Shown one piece after another: positions 25,463 to 33,297 of a stretch of DNA of 39,717 nt (positions are counted from its first letter, which is position 1; the number at the start of each line of letters is the position of its first letter). Below the pieces are notes generated by a model, which ran no database searches, was not told the origin of the DNA, and worked only from the letters and a program-made list of their open reading frames with translations. Both the position numbers and the translations under genes were made by a program. This DNA comes from Acidobacteriota bacterium. Lineage in GTDB: Bacteria > Acidobacteriota > Terriglobia > Terriglobales > Acidobacteriaceae. The DNA lies in NCBI GenBank assembly GCA_021793595.1, contig JAJYSL010000015.1, positions 1 through 39,717 of the forward strand, given 5' to 3'.

Positions 25463-25492
25463 ATTATAGGAGCGCTGAAAATCTTCCGTCAA
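25463..25492 (-). promoter_or_regulatory. Near-consensus housekeeping promoter for ompH
   Basis: Minus strand: TTGACG (25492-25487), 18-base spacer, TATAAT (25468-25463). The -10 is perfect and the -35 matches five of six. The only same-strand gene downstream is ompH, about 290 bases from the expected start. Confidence 0.65.
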
Positions 25493-25602
25493 ACCGATCC
25501 CACACCGCTTTCCTCCTAGTTTCATCTCATTCTCACCCTGCGTCGCTGTTGCAACCGCTCCCGCCGCACTCCAATCCGGATCTATCCCAGCGACTCCTCA
25601 AC

Positions 25603-28557
25603 TTAGAACGATGTACTCACACTCACGCGCATCGTCTTGCGCGGCTCCCAAAGGAAATACCTGGAGCCATAATTTGCCAGCGCTTGTTGATACGTGAAAC
25701 TTCCCGCCTCCCCCGACGGAAAGAAACTGCGATTGAACAGAATATCCGAACCCTGGATCTGGTGTAAGCGGTTCGGGTTGAAAGCAAAATAGATGCGCAC
25801 CGGCGCATTGATAATCGGCAGCATGGCCGTGATCTGGGGGCCCACTGAGGTACGCGGAACAATATTGGTTCCAGGAATGGCGCCCAGCCGGGAGATGAAT
25901 GGAGTGCCGTGCTGCGCCTCCTCCCATGTGACACCGCCCTGGCAGGTGCCATTAATCAGATCCGGACACCCATACAGCGCCCCATTCAGATTCGCCTTGG
26001 CCTGCGGGTTCAAGAGCAGCTGATTATGGTTCAGCGCCATATCCAATCCGAAGTCGACATAGAACGAGAAGTCCACCGGCCCTCCGAGAGGGATGCGGTA
26101 TTCGATATTGTTCGTGATTTGCGTATCGCCGCCGATCGAAGCCACCGAATATACCGGCAATGGCACCTGGACCGGGCCCAGGGTTGGATTCGTGGGATCT
26201 CTCGGGACTAAGCTTCCGTCCGGATTGGTCAGGTTGTACATCACCTTGGTAGGAACGAAACTATACGGTGTCGCCGCCCGAACGTCGAAGCCGCGGATAT
26301 CGTTTTCACCGCCAGCGTAGAAGCGGTCAAAGGGTGAGGCTACTAGTCCCGCGATGCCTTGAATGTAGGATGCCTGGATGCGGTACGCAAAAATATTGCG
26401 CCCTTCAGGATTGAAGTGGAACTTTGTAATCGGCTTGAAGAACTTGTATTCGACCAACGGTGTAATGGAGCTGACGTTGCCGCCCAATCCCGACCCCTGT
26501 AGGACGACGTTGAGGCTTTGGCCGTTGCGCGGGCGGTAAGGATTACCCACCGTGCTGTAGCTGTAGCTCAGAGAGACCTCACTCGTGATGATCCCGTTGA
26601 GCGCGCTTCTGCCCGTCGTTCCATGGCGGAAGTTCAAATACTGAAACAGATTCGTCGTGGCCGGACTGAATGCCTGGATATTCGACTTGCTCAGGCTGTA
26701 CGTGGCGCCGATGCGCTTGAAGGTGCGCGGAATCGGATAGCTCGCCGACAGACTCAAGCCCGTCCTGGTCTGGTTGTAATTCTGCACAAAGGATTGCTGT
26801 GCGGTATCGAAGTTCTGGCTTCTTCCAGTCAGCGACAGGGGGTTCTTGAATGCGTTGTACTGCGACTTCTGCGTGGTCACCTGGAAGCCCAGTGAGAGTG
26901 GATGATTTCTCACATACGGAATCGTCATGCCAAACGTAATGTTGCGCTGCAGATCGCCCAACGCCGCCTGCAAGGTCAGCGATTCACCCAGTCCAAGGAA
27001 GTTGTTGGTCTGATAGTTCAAGCCGAGGAACGCACCCGACAGGCCGCTGAATCCTCCATTCAATCCGATGGAGTTCTTGCCCTTCTCCTTCACGTTCAGC
27101 AGCAGGTTCACGGTGCCGTTATCGGCATCCTGCTGGGTCTCCGAATCCTGATCCACCTTCAGCGGATTGAAGTAGCTCAGCTGGTTCAGGCGCAACAAAC
27201 TCATCTCCCACAAGTGGCTGTTGTAGACCTGGCCTTCTTCCAGCAGCAGTTCGCGTCGAATGACGCTGTCGCGCGTGGTGGTGTTGCCGCGGAACTCGAT
27301 CCGAGAAACGTAGTACGGCTTGCCTTCATCGATGTCGATGTTCAGGTAGACCAGCTTCTTCGGCTCGTCGATGCGCGGCGTTGGAACTGCGGTGAAGTTG
27401 ATATACCCCAGTTGTCCGTAGGCCTTTCGCATGTTCTCCAGGCCCTTGCCAATCAGGGATGCGTTGAAAACCTGTCCATCCTTCAGCTTGAACAGCGACC
27501 GCAACGCCTGCTTATTTGTTACCCGCTTGTTTCCGGTGAAGGTGATGCCTCCCAGCCGATACTCATCGCCTTCCTCCACCGGGATGGTGATGTCGATTGC
27601 CTTGCCCTTCCGCGAATGGATCAACGGAATGTAAAGTCCACCCTGGTTGCGGATGTGCGTCAGCGGCTGCTCAACACTGGCCCGGAAGTATCCACGGTTG
27701 CGGTACGCCTGCCGGATCCGTTCGGTATCCTCTTCCAGCTTGCTTTCATCGTAGGTGCGGGCGAACAGGTTCTCCAGAATGATCGAATGCGGGATGCCGA
27801 TCGGCTTCAGGTTCTTCATGGAGGCGCGCAGCGTGCGGCTGGAAACCTTCTTGTTCCCTTCAAACTTGATGTGGCCCACTTTGACCGTGGGGCCTTCCTT
27901 CACGTTGAAATTGACGGAGACAGAGGCCGGGGGAATCGTCTTGATGACGGTGTGAATCGTTGCAAACTGGTGTCCGTGCTCGGCTAGCAATTCCTTCAGT
28001 ACGGTTTCCGCCAGTTTGATCTTGGTCGGGTCATACTGGCTGTCCACCGACAACGGCACTTTCGCCTTTTTGAACCGATCAAGAACGTCCGAAACAGAAA
28101 CCGAACTCAGCCCCTTGTAATTGATCTCTCGAATGGTGGGCCGCTCGCGAACGATAATTGTCAGAATCACGCCCTTTGGCGTCGTCTCGCGGTTGATCTG
28201 GACATTCTCAAAATATCCCGTGTTCCACAGTGAATTGAAGTCACGTTCCACGGTGGCGGAATCGTAGGGATCGCCCACGTGCGAGAAGATACGCGCGAGG
28301 ATCGTTTCCTTGGGGATTCTGCGATTGCCGACCACGCGGATTTCTCTGATGATGCTGCCCTGCGGGGTGGCGGCTTCGCTGGCGGGCGCTATGTTTTGTA
28401 TAGGGGACTGGGACTGGGCCCGGGCGTTCAAGCCTATGCCGAGGAACAACAGTACCGCCGCAAGGACTTGGACAGTCCGGCGGGTCCACAGGCGCACGCT
28501 CGTGGTCGGTTGGTTTGGGACATGGAAGCCCCCTACACTCGCGGGAAAAATATGCAC
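25603..28557 (-). CDS. bamA: Outer membrane protein assembly factor BamA
   Basis: 984 residues, longer than the roughly 810 of E. coli BamA. A hydrophobic segment (VQVLAAVLLFLGIGLNARAQ) serves as signal peptide. Five POTRA domains follow (from IIREIRVVGNRRIP through YYVSRIEFRGNTTTRDSVI), then a 16-strand surface-antigen barrel. The barrel has the loop-6 motif as DIRGFDVR and the expected C-terminal Phe (MRVSVSTSF). It inserts beta-barrel proteins into the outer membrane and is essential. The annotated start is GTG 28557, where GAGGG lies too close for a good ribosome binding site, so the exact start is uncertain; a later GTG at 28494 is possible. A perfect TATAAT lies upstream. The ompH gene follows on the same strand. 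Confidence 0.95.
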   Translation of the reverse strand: MHIFPASVGGFHVPNQPTTSVRLWTRRTVQVLAAVLLFLGIGLNARAQSQSPIQNIAPASEAATPQGSIIREIRVVGNRRIPKETILARIFSHVGDPYDSATVERDFNSLWNTGYFENVQINRETTPKGVILTIIVRERPTIREINYKGLSSVSVSDVLDRFKKAKVPLSVDSQYDPTKIKLAETVLKELLAEHGHQFATIHTVIKTIPPASVSVNFNVKEGPTVKVGHIKFEGNKKVSSRTLRASMKNLKPIGIPHSIILENLFARTYDESKLEEDTERIRQAYRNRGYFRASVEQPLTHIRNQGGLYIPLIHSRKGKAIDITIPVEEGDEYRLGGITFTGNKRVTNKQALRSLFKLKDGQVFNASLIGKGLENMRKAYGQLGYINFTAVPTPRIDEPKKLVYLNIDIDEGKPYYVSRIEFRGNTTTRDSVIRRELLLEEGQVYNSHLWEMSLLRLNQLSYFNPLKVDQDSETQQDADNGTVNLLLNVKEKGKNSIGLNGGFSGLSGAFLGLNYQTNNFLGLGESLTLQAALGDLQRNITFGMTIPYVRNHPLSLGFQVTTQKSQYNAFKNPLSLTGRSQNFDTAQQSFVQNYNQTRTGLSLSASYPIPRTFKRIGATYSLSKSNIQAFSPATTNLFQYLNFRHGTTGRSALNGIITSEVSLSYSYSTVGNPYRPRNGQSLNVVLQGSGLGGNVSSITPLVEYKFFKPITKFHFNPEGRNIFAYRIQASYIQGIAGLVASPFDRFYAGGENDIRGFDVRAATPYSFVPTKVMYNLTNPDGSLVPRDPTNPTLGPVQVPLPVYSVASIGGDTQITNNIEYRIPLGGPVDFSFYVDFGLDMALNHNQLLLNPQAKANLNGALYGCPDLINGTCQGGVTWEEAQHGTPFISRLGAIPGTNIVPRTSVGPQITAMLPIINAPVRIYFAFNPNRLHQIQGSDILFNRSFFPSGEAGSFTYQQALANYGSRYFLWEPRKTMRVSVSTSF

Positions 28558-28595
28558 ACCCTCACTGCCAAAAATCGATTCCAGAGGAAAACACG

Positions 28596-28601
28596 ATTAT
28601 A
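28596..28601 (-). promoter_or_regulatory. -10 element of bamA
   Basis: A perfect TATAAT on the minus strand, 38 bases before the GTG start; no consensus -35 is visible at the right distance. A leader of about 30 bases would result. Confidence 0.45.
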
Positions 28602-28751
28602 CGGGAGATGACCGCTCGCTCCTAGCGACCGCACTTCCACCCTGGCTCATTTTTCGTTGTGGAACGCGATCGATCTGCGCTCCGGACTCCAAAAAACATT
28701 TTCAGTCCAGCTAGCTTTCCAACTGGACTTCAATGACAAATTCCTCTGTGG

Positions 28752-28796
28752 GTGCCCCAGGTCTCGTCCGCCGCGGCGGATGAAACCTGGGTGTGT
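28752..28796. repeat. REP-like palindromic element, copy A
   Basis: GTGCC, then outer arms CCCAGGT (28756-28762) and ACCTGGG (28785-28791) enclosing the 14-base palindrome TCCGCCGCGGCGGA (28767-28780). GGGTGT at 28789-28794 can alternatively pair with ACACCC at 28802-28807. The core and flanks resemble the element at 36972-37009. Confidence 0.6.
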
Positions 28797-28839
28797 ATCG
28801 AACACCCGCTATGCCGCATTTTCAATCCCACATCTCATC

Positions 28840-28861
28840 CGCCGCAGCGACAGATGCGGCG
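28840..28861. repeat. Short inverted repeat next to REP-like copy A
   Basis: CGCCGCA (28840-28846) and TGCGGCG (28855-28861) form a perfect 7-bp stem with an 8-base loop, 49 bases from the REP-like element; possibly part of one composite repeat. Confidence 0.5.
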
Positions 28862-28881
28862 CACCAGATGCCTCGCAAACA

Positions 28882-31050
28882 TCATGATTCATGATCGACC
28901 GCAATTCCATCTGGTTGCGCTCGGCGCACTTCCACCAGCGTGGAGTAAAAGGTCGGTCCTCCACCCAGATCCGTCAGCGTCTCACTGGTCAGAGAGTTGA
29001 CGCCTTGTCCGTCACGAGTGAGCTTGTTCCATCCTAAACGGGAAGCGGCCACTCCGGCAGGCACAGTTGCGCCCACTTTGGCCCGAAGCGGAATTTTTCC
29101 GCGTTCGTTGAACACCTCGACCGCGTCTCCATCCACGATTCCTCGCGCCCGCGCATCCTCAGGATGCATCTCCAGCACGCCAAAATGCGCCGCCTCCATC
29201 GCTTGATGGGAAGGCAACGCCGCAAATGTCGAATTCATGAAGTTATCGTTCTTACGCGCCAGCAGCTCCAGCGGAAATTTCTTCGCCAGCGGCGAGTGTC
29301 GCGACTCATCGGCCGCCACATACCCCGGCAGCGGATCATAGCCCTGCGCCGCCAATGTCTCGGAATAAAATTCCGCTCTGCCGGAGGGAGTGCGAAACCA
29401 TGCCTCCGATACAAATGGCTGAAACGCGCCGCCTTCCTGCTCCTGGGGAAATTTCAACCGGATGGAATGCTGCGATTCCAACTGCTCGCGCGTGATTCCC
29501 TCCAACCAGGGAGAGTTCGTTCCGCTCAGCGCCTGATCGATCATGTCCTCTTCGCTATCCAGAAAGCAGGACTCAGTGAAACCCATGCGCTGCGCCAGCT
29601 GCCGAAACAGCGTCACGTTCGATCGCGCTTCGCCCAGGGGCGCAATTGCCGGCTCGGAAAGCTGCACGTAGTAGTGGCCGTAGGTCCCCTGAAAATCCTT
29701 GTGCTCGAAAAATGTCGTGGCCGGCAGCACAATGTCAGCGTAGTCGGTGGTGTCGGTAAAGAGTTGCTCATGCACAACGGTGAACAGATCCTCACGACGC
29801 AATCCCTGCAAGACCGCCTTCTGGTTTGGCGCGATCACGGCTGGGTTGGAGTTGTAGACCACCAGCGCCTGCACCGGCGGCCCAGGCGAGTGAACGCCGA
29901 GTTCTGTCAGCGCATGGCCCAGGCGGCTCATATTCACGATGCGACCGGCTCGGCCGATCGGACTGGCTTCCGCCAAGTCCGGCCGCTCCAGCGCCTGCTT
30001 GTTGAACTGAAACGCGCCGCTGGTAGAAAGCTGCAGCCCTCCGCCGAGATGTTTCCATGCACCGGTCAGACACGGCAGCATGGCGATGGCGCGCGCTGCA
30101 GCGCCGCCATTTTGCCCGCGCTGCACTCCATAATTCATGCGAATCACGGCCGGAGTTGCGGTCGCATATTCTCGCGCCAGCCGCACAATGTCTTCCGTGG
30201 AGAGACCGGTCACCTCTGCCACGCACTCCGGTGTATATTCCTTTGCACGGGCGCGCAGCGGCTCAAAGCCATGCGTGAAACGCTCCACATAGTCCGCGTC
30301 ATACAGATTCTCCGCGACCAGTACATGCATCATGCCAAGCGCCAGCGCCGAGTCCGTCCCCGGTCGAATCTGCAGATGCCAGTCGGCGGCCTGCGCCGTC
30401 CGCGTCGCGTAAGGATCAATGACGATCAGCCGCGCGCCCTTTTGCCGGGCCTCCTGGATGAACGGCCACAAGTGCACATTGGTGCCGAGAATATTCGCGC
30501 CCCACGCCAGAATGGTGCGGGCGTGGCGAGAGTGTTCCGTGTCGGTACCGAGCTTGGCTCCATAGACCGACATCAATGCCTCGCCACCGGCAGCGGAACA
30601 GATGGTGCGATCAAGCCTCGAAGCTCCGAGGCGCGAAAAAAAGCGCCGGTCCATCGATCCGTACCCCAACACCGCCATATTTCCAGCGTAGGAGTACGGA
30701 AGGATGGCTTCCGGTCCAAATTTTGTGGAGATGTCCTGCAGGCGTGCCGCAATCGCGTCCAGCGCGTCGTCCCAGGAAATGCGCTCGAAGACCTGTGCCT
30801 GTTTCCCTGCGGGGATAGGGCCCTTCGCAACTCCCGGCCGGCGCCGCATGGGATACAGCACTCGCTCCGGGGAGTAGACAAGGTCAAGATATTTCGTCAC
30901 CTTGGCGCAAAGAAATCCCCGCGTCACAGGATGGTCTGGATTGCCTTGAATTTTTGTTGCGCGACACTCGCCGTTCACGAAGATATGCACACTGCACGAA
31001 TCCGGGCAGTCCAGCGGGCAAACTGCATGCACAACTTTCAGGGAATCCAT
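28882..31050 (-). CDS. Molybdopterin-dependent oxidoreductase (DMSO reductase superfamily)
   Basis: 722 residues. The N-terminal iron-sulfur motif is CPLDCPDSC...GFLCAK (C11, C15, C19, C48), then molybdopterin domains (WGANILGTNVHLW, VIDPYATRTAQAADWHLQIRPGTDSALALGMMHVL) and the C-terminal dinucleotide-binding domain (HPEDARARGIVDGDAVEVFNERG). Cys151 in TICSAAGGEAL lies where some formate dehydrogenases keep their Mo-ligating Cys/Sec, but this is uncertain. There is no Tat signal, so it is cytoplasmic, and no electron-transfer subunit gene is adjacent. It could be a formate dehydrogenase-like or other oxidoreductase; the substrate is unknown. TAAAAT lies six bases before the ATG and no Shine-Dalgarno is seen. 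It is inserted between frr and bamA. Confidence 0.88.
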   Translation of the reverse strand: MDSLKVVHAVCPLDCPDSCSVHIFVNGECRATKIQGNPDHPVTRGFLCAKVTKYLDLVYSPERVLYPMRRRPGVAKGPIPAGKQAQVFERISWDDALDAIAARLQDISTKFGPEAILPYSYAGNMAVLGYGSMDRRFFSRLGASRLDRTICSAAGGEALMSVYGAKLGTDTEHSRHARTILAWGANILGTNVHLWPFIQEARQKGARLIVIDPYATRTAQAADWHLQIRPGTDSALALGMMHVLVAENLYDADYVERFTHGFEPLRARAKEYTPECVAEVTGLSTEDIVRLAREYATATPAVIRMNYGVQRGQNGGAAARAIAMLPCLTGAWKHLGGGLQLSTSGAFQFNKQALERPDLAEASPIGRAGRIVNMSRLGHALTELGVHSPGPPVQALVVYNSNPAVIAPNQKAVLQGLRREDLFTVVHEQLFTDTTDYADIVLPATTFFEHKDFQGTYGHYYVQLSEPAIAPLGEARSNVTLFRQLAQRMGFTESCFLDSEEDMIDQALSGTNSPWLEGITREQLESQHSIRLKFPQEQEGGAFQPFVSEAWFRTPSGRAEFYSETLAAQGYDPLPGYVAADESRHSPLAKKFPLELLARKNDNFMNSTFAALPSHQAMEAAHFGVLEMHPEDARARGIVDGDAVEVFNERGKIPLRAKVGATVPAGVAASRLGWNKLTRDGQGVNSLTSETLTDLGGGPTFYSTLVEVRRAQPDGIAVDHES

Positions 31051-31056
31051 ACTGGC

Positions 31057-31062
31057 ATTTTA
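31057..31062 (-). promoter_or_regulatory. -10-like element six bases before the molybdopterin enzyme start
   Basis: Minus strand TAAAAT (31062-31057), GCCAGT, ATG. The expected transcription start coincides with the start codon. No -35 consensus at the right distance. Confidence 0.35.
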
Positions 31063-31114
31063 GGTTAGGCGACAAGATGTAGTGTATAGGGCACAGAGAG
31101 CAGAATCACCGGCA

Positions 31115-31151
31115 TTTTAAAAACACATTCGAGTCTCGCGAACGAAACTCG
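31115..31151 (-). terminator. Probable intrinsic terminator of frr
   Basis: On the minus strand CGAGTTTCG (31151-31143), loop TTCG, CGAGACTCG (31138-31130) makes a 9-bp stem with one G-T pair, then AATGTGTTTTTA. The T tract starts six bases after the stem, a little far. Confidence 0.5.
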
Positions 31152-31180
31152 TTGTGGCTTCCCTGTTCCCTGGTTGCCAG

Positions 31181-31768
31181 TCAGACTTGCATCACTTCTT
31201 TTTCTTTCGCCTTGCACAACTCTTCCATGCGCTTGATCTCTTCATCGGTCAGCTTCTGCATTTCTTCCAGCGACCGCTTCTCTTCGTCTTCGGAGATTTT
31301 TTTGTCCTTCGTCGCTTTCTTCAGCAGGTCGTTGCCGTCGCGGCGAATATTGCGTACCGCGGTGCGATGATCTTCCAGCACCTTGTTCAGATGTTTCACC
31401 ACTTCCTTGCGCCGCTCTTCGGTCATAGGTGGCACCGGAACCCGCACCACCTTACCATCATTCTGGGGATTGAAGCCCTGGCTGCCGGCGCGCAGCGCTT
31501 TCTCGATTTCCACAATCAGGCTGGTGTCGTACGGTTGAATCAGCAGCAACTGCGGCTCCGGCGCGCTGATCTGCCCCACCTGGTTCAACGGCATCTCTGT
31601 CCCGTACGCCAGCACCTTCACCTGATCCAGCATGTGTACGCTTGCGCGTCCTGTGCGGATGGAAGCCAGGTTGGTCCGAAAATCCTCCACCGCTTTGTCC
31701 ATCCGAGCCTTGAGCAGTTGGTACGTTTCTTTCAACGCCGGAATACCGGCCATTGCTGATCCAGCCAT
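31181..31768 (-). CDS. frr: Ribosome recycling factor
   Basis: About 195 residues from ATG 31768, preceded by GGGAGGG; the frame reaches back to 31819 without family sequence. Typical segments are DFRTNLASIRTGRASVHMLDQVKV, LIQPYDTSLIVEIEKAL, VRVPVPPMTEERRKEVVKHL and the C-terminal helix LEEMQKLTDEEIKRMEELCKAKEKEVMQV. With EF-G, RRF splits the post-termination ribosome. The usual partners tsf and pyrH are not adjacent. It lies upstream of bamA on the same strand, an echo of the frr-(dxr-uppS-cdsA)-bamA order of Proteobacteria, here with a molybdenum enzyme gene in between. Confidence 0.96.
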   Translation of the reverse strand: MAGSAMAGIPALKETYQLLKARMDKAVEDFRTNLASIRTGRASVHMLDQVKVLAYGTEMPLNQVGQISAPEPQLLLIQPYDTSLIVEIEKALRAGSQGFNPQNDGKVVRVPVPPMTEERRKEVVKHLNKVLEDHRTAVRNIRRDGNDLLKKATKDKKISEDEEKRSLEEMQKLTDEEIKRMEELCKAKEKEVMQV

Positions 31769-31973
31769 GATGTCTTTTTCCCTCCCTGCAACACGATATT
31801 GTAACCAAGCGGATAGCACTCTGTTTTCTTAAGCGGTTTACAACGGCCTTCAGTTTGCCCCAGCCACGCCTCCATACAGTCAGGTTCCCGCCGTTTGCAT
31901 CTCAATCGGGGACGAGCACGAGCTAAAAATGCAAGCAACGCAAGTGCTGCCAACCATTTAGAATAAGATTGCC

Positions 31974-32321
31974 GTGAGCTATCTGTTTTCCATCGACTCT
32001 CCAGTGCATACCTGTCCCGTCTGCACCATGCCGTTGAGCCTTCGTCGGTCGTTCTTCAAGGCGGGATGGAGAGGGTTCTTCCGCTGCCCGTCCTGTCGCG
32101 GACACTTGCAGATTCACGGCCGCGTGCTCCCTTTGGCGACAGCGCTGCTGGTCGCGATCGGCTTCCTGATGCTCGACTTCAGCGGCCAGACCGACGTCAA
32201 CTTCACAACTCTCTGGTGGGATGCCTTCCAAATTGCCTCTGTACTGTTTGTTTTGTTTGTGATGTTGGGCTGGCTGCTGCGCGTCGATCGTCGTCAGCCG
32301 ACACGCAAATTCGTTCCCTGA
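31974..32321 (+). CDS. Small zinc-ribbon protein with two transmembrane helices
   Basis: 115 residues from GTG 31974. A zinc-ribbon pattern CPVC...CPSC (residues about 14-41) with basic residues between is followed by two hydrophobic helices (VLPLATALLVAIGFLMLDF and IASVLFVLFVMLGWLL) and a basic tail. The ribbon should face the cytoplasm. No family I can name. TAGAAT ends nine bases before the start and no Shine-Dalgarno is seen. It lies alone between frr (divergent) and lipA (convergent). Confidence 0.65.
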   Translation: MSYLFSIDSPVHTCPVCTMPLSLRRSFFKAGWRGFFRCPSCRGHLQIHGRVLPLATALLVAIGFLMLDFSGQTDVNFTTLWWDAFQIASVLFVLFVMLGWLLRVDRRQPTRKFVP

Positions 32322-32351
32322 TCGGAAAGAGTTCCCGCGCAGCCAGTCTGT

Positions 32352-33269
32352 CTACGCCAGAACCTTCAGTCCCGTCGAAGCGGCCTGTTTATGCGCGTGG
32401 TAAGAAGATCGCACCAGCGGTCCGGATTCCACATGGCGGAAGCCCATCCGCATCGCTTCCTCTTCCATCCATGCAAATTCCTGCGGCGTGTAGGTTCGCG
32501 CCATCGGCAGATGGTCCTTTGACGGCCTCAGATATTGCCCAATGGTCAGAATGTCGGTACCGACTCCCGCAAGATCGCGAAAGACATCCAGCAGTTCGTG
32601 CATCTCTTCGCCCAGCCCAACCATCACGCCGGACTTGGTCACCAGCTTCGGATTCACTTCCTTGGCGTACTCCAGCAGTCGCAGCGTGCGCTCATAGCGC
32701 GCCCCGGAACGCACCACGCGATAGAGCCGCGGCACGCTTTCCGTGTTGTGATTCAACACTTCAGGAGCAGCATCCACCACGATGCGAATCGCGTCTTCCC
32801 TGCCTTGAAAATCCGGGATCAGCACTTCCACCTGGCAGCCGGGAGCTTGCCGGCGAATTTCCTCAATCACCATCGCAAACGCGCGAGCGCCTCCGATGAT
32901 ATCGTCATCGCGATTCACGCTGGTAATGACGGCATGCTTCAAACCTAAAGCCGCCACCGCTTCGGCCACGCGCCGCGGCTCGTCAAAATCGATCGCCTCC
33001 GGACGCCCCTTGGGCACCGCACAAAAGCCGCAGCGACGCGTGCACAGGTTGCCCAGCATCATGAACGTGGCTGTCTTATGGTTCCAGCATTCGCCGATAT
33101 TGGGGCAATGCGCCGACTCGCACACCGTGTTCAGGTTCAGGCTGCGTGCCAGTTTCTTCAAGTCGTGGAAGACTTCTCCCATGGGCGCACGCGCCTTCAG
33201 CCACTCCGGCCGGGGCTGGGGCCGCTTCGGCAAAATATCGATCTGGATCAGTTCAGAAGCAGTCACCAT
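32352..33269 (-). CDS. lipA: Lipoyl synthase
   Basis: 305 residues. The N-terminal auxiliary cluster motif CESAHCPNIGECW and radical-SAM motif CTRRCGFCAVP are both present, as is the C-terminal RSSY motif (VRSSYHA), whose Ser ligates the auxiliary cluster. It inserts two sulfurs into protein-bound octanoate to form lipoyl groups for 2-oxoacid dehydrogenases and the glycine cleavage system. The length is typical. No lipB lies in the window. The start ATG 33269 is 28 bases after the stop of the membrane protein gene, so co-transcription is possible; no Shine-Dalgarno is visible, but TACATT lies six bases before the ATG. Confidence 0.96.
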   Translation of the reverse strand: MVTASELIQIDILPKRPQPRPEWLKARAPMGEVFHDLKKLARSLNLNTVCESAHCPNIGECWNHKTATFMMLGNLCTRRCGFCAVPKGRPEAIDFDEPRRVAEAVAALGLKHAVITSVNRDDDIIGGARAFAMVIEEIRRQAPGCQVEVLIPDFQGREDAIRIVVDAAPEVLNHNTESVPRLYRVVRSGARYERTLRLLEYAKEVNPKLVTKSGVMVGLGEEMHELLDVFRDLAGVGTDILTIGQYLRPSKDHLPMARTYTPQEFAWMEEEAMRMGFRHVESGPLVRSSYHAHKQAASTGLKVLA

Positions 33270-33297
33270 AGGATGAATGTAGTGCGGATGCCACTCT

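Larger units (their letters stand above)
25166..25602. other. 437-base bamA-ompH gap holding the long ompH leader
   Basis: No gene seen. It contains a near-consensus minus-strand promoter (25463-25492), an attenuator-like structure (25393-25423), a hairpin GCGTG/CACGC near 25375-25395, the near-palindrome TGCAATCAATTGCA (25322-25335) and a 7-bp hairpin ACCCTGC/GCAGGGT (25203-25223). The implied ompH leader is about 290 bases. Confidence 0.55.
28558..28881. other. 324-base gap upstream of bamA with palindromic repeats
   Basis: No gene. It carries the bamA -10 element (28596-28601) near its left end and a dense block of inverted repeats at 28751-28862, listed separately. Nothing was recognised in 28602-28750. 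Confidence 0.6.

Noticed and set aside
26902..27987. 361-codon plus-strand frame opposite bamA
   Set aside because: It lies wholly inside the POTRA-coding part of bamA and has no domain or start signal.
29164..31068. 634-codon plus-strand frame opposite the molybdopterin enzyme
   Set aside because: It is antisense to a gene with clear motifs; its protein is rich in Arg, Gln and His with no domain, as expected for a shadow frame.
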